Notes: generated by a model from the sequence alone, not told the origin. DNA of 64,000 nt from Thamnaconus septentrionalis (GCA_009823395.1 CM020502.1:21067944-21131943); one strand, 5' to 3'; shown: positions 1-13,462, counted from the stretch's first letter. Made by a program: numbers and translations.

Positions 1-1654
1 ATTAAATCCTCCAACTTCTATGTAGAGCTAAAATGATGAATGTATTTTAAAATAAACTATTTCCCTGAATCGAAGTGTTGTTTCACTATTTTCACTTCAA
101 CTACACAGTAGTTCCACTGTCGTGTTTCACACGTGACGTCATGACGGATTTCTTTCATATCGCACTTTCATGCTTTTGCAGTTGTTGTTAAAGACGGTTT
201 CTGAAAGGAAGTATTTGCCATTTTCAGAAGCGCCTTTTTGCATTTTCATGATTTTTTTTTCACATGTTCCAATAATCAAAGAAAATAACTTTATATAACT
301 AATTAATCGCTGACAAAAATAATCACAAGTGCTGCAGCTCTACCTTTACACTGTGTTGTGGTTGCTGTTTCAGACAGTTCTGGAATGAAGGACTTGTCTC
401 CAGACTTGTCTTTTTCATTTCAAAAAAGAAAACAAAAAAAACAATCAAAAGCTGCAGCTCAGCGCAAGAAAGTGTGATTTACCTCACATGCTCCAACACA
501 TCACCTCTGACTTAGCCACCAAATGTACATAAACATGCTAATTCCAGGCTGACTGGTCCTGTCAAGCGCTTGTGTAGAGCCCTCAATCAGTTTTCAAAAA
601 AAAATTTAAAAAAAAATGTACAACTCTGTGAAATTTCCCCCTTCGGTTACGCCAGAACTCATAAAGAAGGGGAACAATGCAGAGCTCATGTGGTTTCAAC
701 ATAGCCCTATTTAGAGAAAACCTCAGCGCTGTGGTATCCAGCTCCCTGGACCGTAACTGACTTTCTTTATGTCTTCTGTACCGCAAGGAGGCCCGCGAGT
801 CCCCGCTGCTCCCTAACTTTGACAAAGAAAAAAATAACGCCACCCTCCTCTACGCCTCACTTCTCGCCCGCCCGTACCACCGGTGGGGAATTGAGTAAAT
901 TCTTTAGCTCCTTTAAACAGTTTCTGATATCCAAGGGAAAAAAGCTTACATTCTTTGTCGGCTGTGAAACTTGAGACACTGGGAAACGGGCTTTACCTTC
1001 CCGGCGTGGGGAGGAAAAGGGGGGGAACCGATAGATTTTGCCGCAGCTCAACGGCTTTCTTCCCTCCAGAGAAGGTGGTGGTGGTTGGAGGAGAAATATG
1101 AAGCTTAAGAGAAAAGCCGAGCGGCGAAGAGAGCGGCGAATCAAGGGTGGACATTTAAATCTGTCATATGAAAAAAGGGGATTGGCGTTGGGGGTATTTC
1201 AAAGGCGCGGAACAACCTGGAACCCCGTCGCCGGGACGCAGCACGGTGGAGCGCTGGAGCTTTTCTTGTCTAGCTGGGACTGATAGCGTCGGAGGCTGCG
1301 TCAAGGATGCCTCGCGTCACATGAGAGGCTTGAAAGCGCTGGTGGCAACTCGGAATGGAGTCGGGAGCACGGGCGCACGGGGGTACACATTGGTGGCCCG
1401 AGCTCGCACGGGAAGTTCTGGAGAACGTGGCGAGCCTGGACGTTGTGCATTTTTTGTTTTACGCGAGCATGAATAATGTCTGGAGCTGCACACTTTCACG
1501 ACTTCTTTGGCTTTCAAAACATGTTTTAAGCCTGAGACTTTACAGCGACTCCAGTGAATAGTGGGTTTAGAATGAGTCGATGACAACCGGTTAACGGCAG
1601 GAAGCAACGTTCAAAAGCAACATTTGAATGCACAAGATAAAACTAAGGGCGCGC

Positions 1655-1665
1655 AAACACACACA

Positions 1666-1710
<45 letters not shown>
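1655..1710. repeat. (CA)n microsatellite
   Basis: Slightly interrupted CA run in sdc2 intron 1. Confidence 0.95.
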
Positions 1711-2974
1711 CGGTCAGAGGCTGCCTGAGTTTGAGGTCACGTCAGTGAAATGTGAAATGCTACCTCTGGCTCCAACAGCAACCATTAGCTGGGGCTACGA
1801 AAGGTTTGTGGTTTCTTCTTCTCCTCTCCTGAAACAGGGTGAGGGATGTTACACTTATACCACAGTCATGTTTTTCCATTTCTGCGGTCAGGGTGTTTTA
1901 TCACAAAAAAAAAGTGGACCCTGTTCCGCTCGAAATGTGATACTACGGCTCTCGCTGTGTTGGCAACACAGTAGAACACATCCTGAAAGAGAAGAAAAGC
2001 TAAAAACAATACTTTTAAAAACTTACAATAAATGAAATGTTCAGATTTAATCAAAAAACCACGACAAGACAATCACCAATCACTAACTGGTGATGGTCTT
2101 ATCTTATCTCACTCATGTCGCTGGTCCTTGTTTTACCTGCCATGTGCTGGCTTCACTACGAAACTGGATGGTGTTGCTCAAAAGTAGATTTTTGTAGATT
2201 CTTGAAGCACCTGAAGTTCCTTCAACATCATGGAAAAGCAGGAACCGTGCCTCTTTTAAACTTGCCAGGGAAGTTTCCTCAAGTTTCTGAAGCGCTATGT
2301 TTTAAAGGAAGCATTGAAACTCATCAAGCCTTCGTTGGTGCCAAGTTCTCGTCGTTCCCGTGAGCCTCAGGAAAGGTTTCTCCTCTTCCAAGGCATTGAC
2401 TTGCTCCTTGCGTGCCCTGACTTTGTACCCACGTGTTCATAACTCATGAGGCACGAGTATTCTGTTGACGTAGGCAACGATCAGCTACGATGCTCACTTA
2501 TCAGGTACGTCCGATGTATGGAGCAGAAAATAGCCCCTATATGAGATCCTCTGATGCTGCCTACACAGGACCTCTCATCTTTCAGGCCCGCTGTGCAATG
2601 TTCAGCTCAGTGGGCAGGAACATGTGCATACGCAACCATCTCTATGGAACTGCACGTATAGCCGTGAGGACGAGCTGCTGCTGCCTCGATGTAAGCAGTG
2701 CAACAGCGTCGGCTCGTCTCGCCTCGAATCAGGGAGAAAGCAAGAACGGCAGGCAGCAGCCGAGTGACGGCCGGACAAACCCTCCCAGTTTAAAGGCAGG
2801 GAAGTGGGGATGCTCAGAGGGTGCCAGGACCATCTGTGAGGGTGAGTGAGAGAAAACAGGTCCCTCTTTATCTCACGTCCTTGGAACAGTCTGCTCACAG
2901 GACAAGGAGTGGATGCATCGACTGGAGGATGAAGGAGAAACACACACACTATATATATACACACACACACACAC

Positions 2975-3342
2975 TACCAGTCAAGAGTTTGGACAAACCT
3001 TCTCATGTATTGTTTTTTTTCCATCTTGACAACTTTCTACACTGCAGATAGATAGTGAAGACACCAACTATATGAGCAAGATAGATGTAATTATGCAGCA
3101 AAGAAAAACACGTTTAATAGCTCTAAATATGCTTTTTATGAAAAGTGGCTACTTTGAATAATTGAAAGATAAAACGTGTTTGAGTTATTTTACACTTTTA
3201 TTGTTTCCTACATAATTCCATGTGTGTTCATTTGTAGTTTTGATGCCTTCAGTGAGAAACTGCAATGTCAACAGTCATGAGAATGAAAGAAAAGACATTA
3301 AATTCATAGGGTGTGTCCAAACTTTTGACTGGTAGTGTATAT
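2975..3342. mobile_element. Tc1/mariner-type miniature element
   Basis: Left end CACTACCAGTCAAGAGTTTG and inverted right end CACTACCAGTCAAAAGTTTG, with a following GGACA in both. The interior (CCTACATAATTCCATGTGTG, TAGTTTTGATGCCTTCAGTG) is the well-known fish repeat whose end reads GTCCAAACTTTTGACTGGTA. TA-rich microsatellites flank both sides, in keeping with a TA target. Confidence 0.75.
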
Positions 3343-3789
3343 ATGTATACATATATATGTATACACATACACACATATATATATATATATCTATATGTGT
3401 GTGGGCGCGGGAGCCTCGACCTTGCCGTCAGTGAGGTTCAGACTTGAGCTGCAGGAAACCACAGAGAAATACTGACGGACACTGGACTGCGATCCAATGA
3501 GGAAGACGTGCGTGGAATACATACGGCGACAATCGCCGGGCTTATCTGACTTGTTTCTCGAGGCCCTCGACACTCGCAGCGCACAAAAGCCACGACTGAG
3601 TGATCAGCGCAGGTCTTACTATTAATATTTCCGTTGCCTTTGTGAGTCACAGTGTCGCTGGGATTAGGAGACGAACCTGTTTATATTTCCTCGGCATCAC
3701 TTTTTTTTTTCCTCCTCGGCTTCAAAAAGCTCTGCCGGCGGTGGGGTGGGGGTGGGGGGTGGGCGCCAGCTGAGATCTATCACGCTTGT

Positions 3790-4430
3790 TTGTGGAATAA
3801 TCCTCTGGCTGCGCGTACGTGCGCGCACCTGCGCCACGGGCGAACATACCTTCACCTATAGGTTGGTTCAAAGGCAGCGCACACACGCAGTGTGTTTACA
3901 TATTTACGCACGGGTTGCGGCATGTTCTTGAACCGACCGTGTCTCTCGCACTGCCTGATAGGCATAAAACCCTTTTTTCTCTGTCACGCACAAACACACA
4001 CAAGCGCAAGTGTGCGTTTTCAAGGGGTCATCCAGTGTCTCAGCGGGCGCTACAGGAAAGAGCTTCAGTTCAGACTTTCAGGTCCCGACGCGGCCGCTGA
4101 AACAAATCCATCTCCGCACAACGCCGCGGGCTTACCGACGTGCGAGCGTGCGCCCGCCCAGCGAGATTCTCGTGCGCACTCTTGCAACGCGCCGCCACCG
4201 GCCGAGAGGGCCGACCGACCCCGACCGACCCCCTCTGGCGCCGCCCTGCTGACGTCTCTGCGCTCGACGCAGAACGAACAGCGCGGGAGTGTGTTCTGTT
4301 TGAACCCGGTCGCTATAATTAGCCATCGCGTTTGTGTGTTTGTGCGCGCGCGCTCGTGTATCCGTGAGCGCATTTGCTCCGTGATGCCTTTTGCGTGCTT
4401 TTGTGCTCGTGCGCTTTGTTCTCGAGCGGA
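3790..4430. promoter_or_regulatory. CpG-rich block inside sdc2 intron 1
   Basis: Dense CpG with NotI-like GCGGCCGC and long CGACC and GCGCGC stretches, in contrast to the AT-rich DNA on both sides. It could be an alternative promoter, an enhancer with high CpG, or a separate non-coding RNA start. Several overlapping frames stay open here because the DNA is GC-rich, but none resembles a known protein. Confidence 0.35.
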
Positions 4431-4435
4431 GCAGT

Positions 4436-4462
4436 TGCTGTTGTTGTTGTTGTTGTTGTTGT
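4436..4462. repeat. (TTG)n repeat at the edge of a CpG-rich block
   Basis: Nine TTG units, followed at 4522-4541 by a (CA)n run. Confidence 0.9.
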
Positions 4463-7008
4463 TCCAAGTATTCCTGGCCCGGGTGCTGGCTGTGCAAATT
4501 GCACACGGCGAACGCCACCTACACACACACACACACACACAAGGCCGCCGTGCACTCTGCAGCAGCTCCCCTCGCCATTCCAACCCTCCCGGCGAGCACG
4601 TAAGGTCGGATTCGACGAAAGCGGGATCCCTTTTTAAACCGCGAGGCCCCTTCATCTCTGCAACAATGGCATGCGGATACTTCAGGGATCACGGCGGGGA
4701 GGCGGGGTTGGGGTTCAACGTCATTAATCACCGATATTGCGCTTGAGCCAATCAACCTGTCCCCCCCCCCCGCCGACACCTCCTGCCAACGTCGGGGCAG
4801 GGTTAATTCACTGCCAGCTCGGCCAGACGAGGAGAGAAAAACGATGCGTTCGATACCCGAAAAAGCCAAGAAGTCAATTAGCCGTCGCTTCGCTCGGCGC
4901 TGGAAGAAACTTTGATTTAAACGACATTAACGAGATCCCCCCCCCTCCCTCCCGTATAGCTCCTCTTCTGCATAACAGATGTATGTTGGCAGGGTTTTTT
5001 TTGTTTTTCCCCCCCTCATGCAGGCCCGCTGCGGGCTCTTCCGTCTGCTCTGCGTGCGATCAAACACGTCCCCGGCACCTCGCAACGCCTGCTTTTGCCC
5101 GTCGCCCTGTCGGCGGAGAGGCATGGTTTCCATCAGCCCTGCCTTTTAAGAGCCTGTGTGTTCCCTCGGCGTCATAAAAAAAAATTAAAAAAAATCACCA
5201 CAGCAAGTCGTGTGTGTGTGTGAGAGAGAGAGAGATTTGGACAGTGCGTCATGTACGGAATGAAAAATAATTCAGCGGCTTTTTTTTCTGCTGTATCAGC
5301 GACATGAAGCAACGATCCAAAAAAAATAGAAAATAAAAACCTCTTCATTGCAAGGTCATTAACACTAAACTATAAAAGCCTTTCTCACAACCTCTAGGGG
5401 TCGACCTTTGACCCCCCGTCTTCCTCACCACATAAAACAAAATGGAAGAAAGGCGGGAAGTAGAGGCAGGAGAACACGCTCGAGGCTGCCGCAAAAATAA
5501 TGAAAAAATAATAACAAAAACAGCAATAACACCACCAGTTTTTAGTGTTATTTGCCAGAGTTGGGCACATGTTGGACCAATGGGATCAACAAACAACAAC
5601 ACAGCTGCGCAGGATTCCTCCGACACCTTCAGATTTCTTAAGCAGCAAACTACCACTGCCTTCCAGATATGTTGACACCCAGCAGTTCTCTCTGGTAGTC
5701 TGGGAGCCTGTAGGCAGCGGTTTCTCTTGTTTCTGGCGAGGACACCATGCTGGATTTATTTTGGCAAAAACAAACAAACAAACAAACCGGTGTTGTTGGT
5801 CAGCTCGACAGCTGCATCTTCAGCCTTTTGGAGATACGTGGTGTTTTTCTTTTGTTTCGTTTCTTCAGAGCCTCCATTCAGAAATGTGGCAGCAGGGTAA
5901 AATAGGAGCAGCAAACAAAAAGTAAAAACACCCCAGGTTGCAGCAGTGAAACACGGCAAGTTTTAGCAGAATACCGATAAAATGAAGACGTTTTCAAAGC
6001 TGTTTTTTTCAAATCATCCATTCATGATTTCCTCTGTCTTCTTATACAAACAGCTTTTAGTTTTGTTTTTGCTTTTTTTTTTTTTAGTTTATTAGAGTTT
6101 TTGGGAAATTATTATAGATATACATCTACTCTCTCAACTGATTTAATAAAGCAAACAAATACACCAAATACTGACACTCATTAAGGAGGCAACAAGAACT
6201 TTGCTTGCAATCCAACAGTTTGTTTTCTATCACAATCTCATCTGCTTCCTGCGAGCACTCAGGTATTACTTTAGGAGAATAAATCATAAAAATGTGTCCT
6301 GAGCGACGTGAAACTAGGAGGAGAAAAGTCAAATCAAACTTGCCAAACTCGCAACCTCCTCAATGCATATCAGTATTTAGGGTTGGGGGAGGGGTGAGGA
6401 ATGTGCCACATTCCTCCTGCAGCCGAGATGCCACTGCTGACAGCCCCGACTATTATCACCTAAGATGAAAGCCGGGGGAGAGGGGGGTGAGGGGGGGTTG
6501 GGGCCGGGGGGGTCTGGGGGGTTGCGGGGCTGAGCAGGGAGGGAGGGAGTGAGGGAAAGCGTTTCTGCCTCTTTGTTGGCTGATCTGGTCCAATCCTTGC
6601 GGTGGGGCGATGGAATTTCCATCCAAGCCGCTTCCTTAAGAGGATTTGGAGCCAAGGGAGACGGCAGGCCGCAGGACTGAATCGCGGGGGGAGGTGACGG
6701 TGGGAGGCTGGGGTGGAAAGGTGAAGCCTTTAGGTCTGCAAGAAACTAGGAAGCCCTGGATGAGTTTTTTTTGCTGTCGAGGTGAAACGGTCGTCCTGTT
6801 AAAAAGACGGCGAGACATAGTTTCGAGGGGCTCATGGAGCCCCGCCACGCAAATTGCAACTGTCCAGACGGTAAGCGATAAAAATGGGAAAGAGAAAAAG
6901 AGGAAGAGATGAAGAGGACGGGAGCGGCAGGTGGTGATCGGTGAGGATCCCATTATCCAGCAGCGCTAATCCCACCCAGGAACGACCGTGTGGGCACTGG
7001 CTGCTGGA

Positions 7009-7011
<3 letters not shown>

Positions 7012-7052
<41 letters not shown>
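7012..7052. repeat. (GT)n microsatellite
   Basis: Twenty uninterrupted GT units in sdc2 intron 1. Confidence 0.95.
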
Positions 7053-7053
<1 letters not shown>

Positions 7054-7679
7054 TTTCCACTTCCTGACACGGCAGTGCTTTCAGCGAACCAGCTGCCAAA
7101 TTTGAGGGGGAAAAGGTAACAATAATCAAAAGGATTAAAAATATGAACAACAAGGAATCAAACGATCCCAGTCAGATGCATCGACTGGCCAGAAAACCTT
7201 CCCACGCGCACACTTTCTGCCTTGAACAATAAGTCATCCGCCGCACACGGTTCCACTTCGGCATCAAACCACTCCTCGCACCTCGCCGGTCGTTAAAAGG
7301 AGACTCTTGCCTGCCACTAGTTCGCATCCTGGTCGTAAAAGTCGGCGGCGGTGGTGGTGGTGGAACCTGGGCGGTGGCTGACGGTGTCACTGGGCCGACT
7401 GAGCGTGACAGCCGGAGCGAGGCCGCCCCTCGGCGAAGAGTCTGAAGTGTCATCGCCATCATTGCAGAACACTATGCACGGCCGGGGGGGTTTATTAATA
7501 GTCAGCTCGCCACCCCGTCTGCGGCGGGAAAGTGTTTGCGTAAGAAGGAAAAGATCAGATTACACTGGCAAAACTCAGAGTTCTGCAATGTTTTTATTCT
7601 GAACATCGCAGAACTCCGCTTGCGACTTGCAGCTCCAATATTTTGATGAAACACAATTTCCAATCAAGCAGTACACGGA

Positions 7680-7830
7680 CCCATTTCTATGCACAGCCTT
7701 AACTAAGAAGTAAAGCCATCGGCTGAGGTCTCATAAAGTGGCGTAATGACATAAATAAAGGGGAATGATTCAAGTTGATGAGTGTATTATCGCTGTAATA
7801 ACATCAGCACCGGCTCTCATTAACGTTTGA
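7680..7830. promoter_or_regulatory. candidate conserved non-coding element
   Basis: A non-repetitive block with clustered homeodomain-like and AP-1/CRE-like words (ATAAATAAAG, GTAATGAC, TCATTAACG, ATAATAACATC) and no simple repeat. The judgement comes from composition only; conservation cannot be seen from one sequence. Confidence 0.25.
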
Positions 7831-8229
7831 AGAGGGTTTTTCTTTTTTCATCCGATGGCTGCAATCCAATCATCTCAGCCACATCACAGCATCGCGCCGG
7901 CTCCCAGCGCTTCCAGATGCACGGGTCGTTTCCAGTGTCATGCCAGCGCGCTGAGCCTCAGGAGACAACAACAGCAGCTGCAGCAGCGATCCCTCGTTTG
8001 TTCACGCGGAAGAAGGGACGCAACGCGATCCGGCGACGACTAATCCGGCGGCTTTGAGCGCTTCTGTGCTGGCGAAGGCGCCGGAATACTCTGTACGTTT
8101 CACACAAGCCAGCCGGGAGGCTTCCGGTGGTTGCGAACGACCCCTTAAAGTCGAAGGTTGACGTACGAAGAAGTGACTTAAGAGTTTCCTTTTTTACGGC
8201 ATCAGCGTCGGTTTGGCTATAAAGTTACA

Positions 8230-8330
8230 AGTTTTCCACAAACATTCCTCGAACGCCGGCTGGATCCAACACATGAGTCATGTAATTGCACATTAATGAC
8301 ACCCTCTCATTATGGGCGCAGGAGAGAACC
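8230..8330. promoter_or_regulatory. candidate conserved non-coding element
   Basis: A compact cluster of ACATGAGTCATG (AP-1-like), GTAATTGCACATTAATGAC and CTCATTATGG words, in unique-looking DNA inside a large intron of a developmental gene. Composition-based call only. Confidence 0.25.
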
Positions 8331-10294
8331 ATGGGCCAGACTCTAAGTAGCCTCCACCTCCACCACCACCAGCCTGCAGCCTGTTTGAATCAGACCTCTC
8401 CATCTAGTCAAAACTCTGCAAATTCCTTTCAGCAAGTCCAGTCGGCAAAAAGAATTCCCACAGTCGCGTATTGTTGAAAATCATAAGGTCCGTTGGCTGG
8501 GTACATAAGATCGGCGGAGTCACTGTGTGCCCCAACGCCCGCCCACTCAGCGGTAAGTTGACTACAGTTGGCAAGCAGACTTTTGCTGTGCCCACTCACT
8601 TAACTTTACTTAAAATTCGACAATATAGCCTATCAGTCAATCATTTTTTTCACTAGTGATGTTGTTGGCAGTGAGAACTGATTGGAGGGTGAGTGCAGTT
8701 TGGACCCCAACACCCGCCACCCGTTGGTAAACCGACACACTTGGCTACATAGCTGTAGCCTAGCAAACAAGCTTATGTACATTTTTACTTCAAATTACAC
8801 CAAATTGAACTAAATGGACAATAGACCCAATTTATTGATTATTTTACACCAACAAGAAAAATGTAACCAGTTTGTAAAGGTAAGAATTCAGGCTCCTTTC
8901 CGTATTGACCAACAGCCATTTTTAGCGTTTCTGCAACCAACTTTGGCGGTCCCTGCAGGCCAAACGTCAGAATGTGTTTTTTTTTGCGTTGGGCTCCTTT
9001 TCAAAATTGGAAGTTCTGCCCATCTTTGCATACGGTCAGTGTTTTAGGCCAAGAGCTTCGGCTGCACCACTCGGTCCATTCACTCAGAGGATTGACGGGT
9101 GAGGTCTTGCTCTGGAAACACAGTCACCTGAGTGGATTAGCCATATTGTGGAGGCTCAGCTGGCAAGATGCTGGAGATTAACCTGCTGTGGTTGGGGAGC
9201 GCCTGAGGACTAAGTCCATCTTGGCGTGCAAATACAGGAGTTCTGGCTCCAGTAGTGGGTCAACTGTTTCTAACACCATCCACGTCGGTCTGATTTAGTG
9301 CCGTGGTAAAGCCAAAACAAATCCAAGGTGGCAAATGTGGAATAACTGAGTGCAACCTAGATTATAATAGTTGTTTTTATATAAAATACAAATTAAAGAC
9401 AAAAATTGCAATGAGGAGCACTTAGCATTTTCTTTATATTTGTTAGAATTATGTTGCCAAAGGGTTTCAACATTAAATGCGATTCAACGAGACAAAAACC
9501 TCAAATCAGAACTTCACTCTTGGCTCTCTGATTGAAGTTCGGGAATAACGAAAGTTCTCCAGCGGGTTGGGAAGGGGGGATAAAAGCCGAGCGGAGCCCC
9601 TTCCTTTGTTCGGACGCAGCTGATCATTTCACAATGCGCCAAAGAACAAACGTGACTTTTGTTTGGAGAGCACACACACTGGCCCCCGCGAGTCAAACAC
9701 CAATCACGCTTGACGAGAGGAAGTCACTGCAATCAGCCGAGTGACGGTTTTTCGACTGACGCGGCTCCGTCGCCGCTCACTTCCTGTGCTGCAAGCGACA
9801 AAGAGAGAGAGAGAGAGAAAACACATCTCGCACGTGTAGGTCATCTGCTCGATGCGACGTGCGCCCTCTTCTTATCGACCAGACAACAGAGCAACTATGA
9901 GAGCATGGAAGTAAAGGTGAAGAGCCCCTCCTCCTACGGGGAGCACCCCGTGTTCGCAGTTGACTCTTTTATTGGCCGCTAACTGGAATCGCTCTTCGGA
10001 GGAACAGCCTCGTCTTTTTTATACGCTGCTAAACCAAATGAGCAGAACATCATCTCATGCCCCAAAAAACCGCCTTGCCTCCACCAGGCCGGCGAGGCTT
10101 CCCCGTCATAAAAGCACAGAGGCCCGGCGGCTCCCATTAGGAAACGGCGGGGATGAAAAATTCCTCCTTTTTCATGCTCCATCCCCGAGTAAATAATTGA
10201 ATTCTGGCAACCGAAATAGGCCCGGTGCTGAGCCCCAGCTAGACTGCGCGTTCAATCTTTAATGACTCTGTGCGAGGGGGCTGTGGGGGGTAGA

Positions 10295-10323
10295 GGTGGT
10301 GGTGGTGGTGGTGGTGGTGGTGG
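10295..10323. repeat. (GGT)n repeat
   Basis: Nine to ten GGT units in sdc2 intron 1. Confidence 0.9.
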
Positions 10324-10489
10324 AGGGGGTATGGCGGGGATGCTGAAAGCTTGCCAGTTCGCAGAGACAGAAAAGACACTTTGGAGCGAGAGAGAAAGAG
10401 AGAACACGAGCAATTAGCAGGCAGCCCGGCCTGTCTGGTCCGTCTGAATACAGAGGGCCGCCCCGACTAAAAACTCCCACGGCTCCAAT

Positions 10490-10650
10490 CGCTGCTAATG
10501 CATCGGCAGAAACCTTTCTGAATATGAATTTTGTCTTTTTTTGAAAACAATCAGGGACGGCACATATTAATCAACACCTGCATGTGAAATATGCAGGATT
10601 TTAGCCAGTGGCTAATTTCCATTCTTTGTCCCCGAGCGGGTTGATGTTAA
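10490..10650. promoter_or_regulatory. candidate conserved non-coding element
   Basis: Unique-looking block with TGCTAATGCAT, CATATTAATCA and GTGGCTAATTTCC words, which suit POU and homeodomain factors. It is flanked on the left by a (GGT)n tract. Composition-based call only. Confidence 0.25.
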
Positions 10651-10899
10651 CCATTATACAGTATTGTTACACTATACAAATGAAAGTACAATAAGTAAAC
10701 TCTCACCAGACCAACAAAATTCTCATGTTACTCATAAATTGAACGGCCATGACAGACTGGATATATTTGAGTGCACTTGAGTTCAGATGGAAGAACAGCC
10801 TCGGCTCTTTTCGGGGCTGCTGGGTGGTCTTTACGAAGTCTGTCCCTGCATCTACAAACTGAGACAGATTTCATTTTTTTGTCTGAAATGGAAAATCGA

Positions 10900-11216
10900 C
10901 AGTCACTCCAACTAACCCTCGACTCAAAAAATACATACCGATACCACGACGATACCAGTTGTATATGCATGTATATGACAATTATGGTCAGATTTGCTCG
11001 ATTTGTTAAATTTACTTGTTGTATTTTGTTATATTTTGTTGTACTGCTGTGAAACTTTGTGACAGCCACTCCATGTTCTAGAAAAACATGTCGAGGAATG
11101 TTGTTCAAACAACAGCACATCTGTGGCATTATTAAGTACTCGATATCATTGAGTACTGAAATACAAGTCCTGGTACTCTACTTGTGTACGAGTAAAGTGG
11201 TATCAGTGGATCCCTA
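10900..11216. mobile_element. possible remnant of a CCGATACC-type transposon
   Basis: Repeated GATACC / GTACTCGATATCATTGAGTA words end in GTGGTATCAGTGGATCCCTA, which resembles the TAGGGATxxACxGATACCAC end of common fish elements. The matching left end is not clear, so this is a tentative partial copy. Confidence 0.35.
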
Positions 11217-11269
11217 GTTTTAACTCTGCCGCCCGCTCCAGTTTTCTAACCAGGCTGGCGGTTCGAAAA

Positions 11270-11720
11270 CTCTTCAGAAGACGATGATCGCGCCGCCTTT
11301 TCGTCGACTCCCGCGAGGAAAGCGGAAGCCGGGAGGCGCTAACGGTTGCCGCGTTCGCATAAACAGACCCTGTTCAAAGAGCCGCGGGAGGTTGCGGCCC
11401 AGAACGCTGCCCCCCCCCCGTCCCCGACCACAATTAAAGACCCGCTTGGGCGGCAGATGTGCCCGACGGAATCTCTCCGTGAGGACTTTGGGCGGTCGGC
11501 GGAGACGTAAATAGTCTGCGAGAGCGTAAACAATACCCAGCGGGCTCCAGCGAGAGGCGTCGGCACAGCCCGAGCGGTTCACATGCGGTCGCTGCCGGAC
11601 CAGTTCATGAGGTGCACGCGGCAGAAGCGGCGTGCCACCATGTCGCTCCGCACACGCTGGTTTCCCAAAAGCGGATTCTCAAAGAGCAACATCCAGCGGC
11701 GGGGGAGGAGCGGAGGAACT
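11270..11720. promoter_or_regulatory. second CpG-rich block in sdc2 intron 1
   Basis: A CpG-dense stretch with repeated CGCG and CCGCC words between AT-rich flanks. It contains an ATG in a good Kozak context (GCCACCATGTCG near 11640) opening about 56 codons on the plus strand, but that peptide resembles nothing I know. A regulatory island is the simpler reading. Confidence 0.25.
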
Positions 11721-13249
11721 ATAGTTAGGATGAGAAAACTCTGGAAAATTGTATATTACTCCTGCTGTTTGACAAAAGCCGTTATTATGGCCGGAGCTTT
11801 GGTGTAAGACAGACTTCTGGGTTTTTTTTCTCTCTCTCTCTCTCTGGCAGCAGAACTACAGTAATCAGCACATTTATATAAAGAGCACTTTTAAATTGCA
11901 CTCGGTGCCGATTTACTGAAGGCTGCGTAGCCACTGACGGATGGACCTCTCGAGGAACAATAACGCGGCGGTTCGGGCCGGTAATTATTTAGCCCTCGGG
12001 GGAGGGGTGGAGGGAGGGGGAGCCAAAAAAACGTTAGGACTCGTTAAAAGCAAATTAAAAAAAAAGGGAAAAAACAAAGTGATGAGTTTCCCTCACCTGT
12101 TGAAATGGGAAAAAGTGCCGTTTTGTTCTACCGGCCCTGTGTCGGAATTCAGTTCCGACTTTCAAGGTAATTTCTTCTCCCGAGAAGAAAACTTCAAAGG
12201 CTTTAAAGTCGACAAAAGGAATAATTTCCATAACAATGTCTATTTTTCAAAGTCAAAAATCACTAAAATTGTAGTTTGTCTTATAAAATTGGATGAAAGA
12301 ATACAGGCGTATGCAAATATTTCCACTCAAGTACAGTAGTTCACCTCGATGTTATGAGGCACAAGGCTGCTGAGAAGCTCTCCAACAGTTTCCCTCCCCA
12401 GTAACTGTGAAATAAACCCGCGGACTCCATCAAAACCTGCGTGTGCTTTCAGCATCAACATGCCACCCACGGAGGGAACATCCTGCCGACTTGGAAGGGT
12501 GGTGGTCACACCGTCCCACTCACCCATCCAATTACTTAATTATACAAATTATCGTCATCAAAGTAATCAAGCCTCTGTGGCCAAGCTCGCGCCCGCTTCC
12601 ATTACGCCACCAAAGAACGGGTCGGAGCGCAGCGTGGAAACCATGCACACTGACGAGCCAAGTCGTAACCATGGCTGTGTCACTGTCAAAAAAAAAAAAA
12701 AAGAGGAATGAGTTATTTTCAGGGGATACGACACCAGAGACGATGGAAAGAGCGGCGGGGCGTAATGAGGAGAGCGTAAAAGCTGATTTATGCGCTCAGA
12801 ATTTCCCCTTTAAGCTTCAACACCAGTCGTGGAGTTGAAATCTCCCTGGGGGGAAAGTTCCGCTTGAGAAAGTTAAAAAAAATAAAAAATAAAGCAGCTG
12901 AGCTGAGCCGTGCAAGAAATAGATTTCCAGTAAAGGGGGTTCACAGGGTCAGACTTGTACCTGCCAGCGGACATGACACACTCTGACTGGCAGCCTCTGT
13001 TTGTTTAGGGACCCCTCCCTGAAAATGTTCCACCCATCAAGCGAACAGTGCGGTCGCAGCCAGACAGGGCAGAGCAGCAGCGGCTGAGGTATTTGCATTT
13101 AGCCCCAAAAAAAAAAAAAAAAAAAGAAAAAATCAAAATGGGCTCCTCCATCTGACACGCTGGTCTTAAGCCTCACCGGGTGGAATGATAAACCCAATCC
13201 CTCAGTATGATAGAGGAGTGAGCAGCAGGACGGTGAAGGCATCACGGCG

Positions 13250-13251
<2 letters not shown>

Positions 13252-13301
<50 letters not shown>
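13252..13301. repeat. (GCT)n trinucleotide repeat, about 16 units
   Basis: Pure CTG/CAG tract in sdc2 intron 1. Pure tracts of this length are usually polymorphic. Confidence 0.95.
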
Positions 13302-13462
13302 ACTGAGAGGGTTTACGGTCGGCGCTAAGACCACAGATGGCTGTTAACAGAATGCATTAGAAGAGATTAACTCGCCTGGTCGGACCGCTGCATTAGTACA
13401 CCCGTGATCACGTTAAACAAGCGCGCACAGCGGGGAGGCAGCGCGTGATGTGATGAGAATCC

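Noticed and set aside
3892..4746. 284-codon open frame on the plus strand
   Set aside because: It lies in CpG-rich DNA where several overlapping frames on both strands stay open. The translation contains runs from (TTG)n and (CA)n repeats and matches no family.
11583..11807. Small plus-strand frame with a good Kozak ATG near 11640
   Set aside because: About 56-74 codons in CpG-rich intron DNA without homology, donor site or polyadenylation context.
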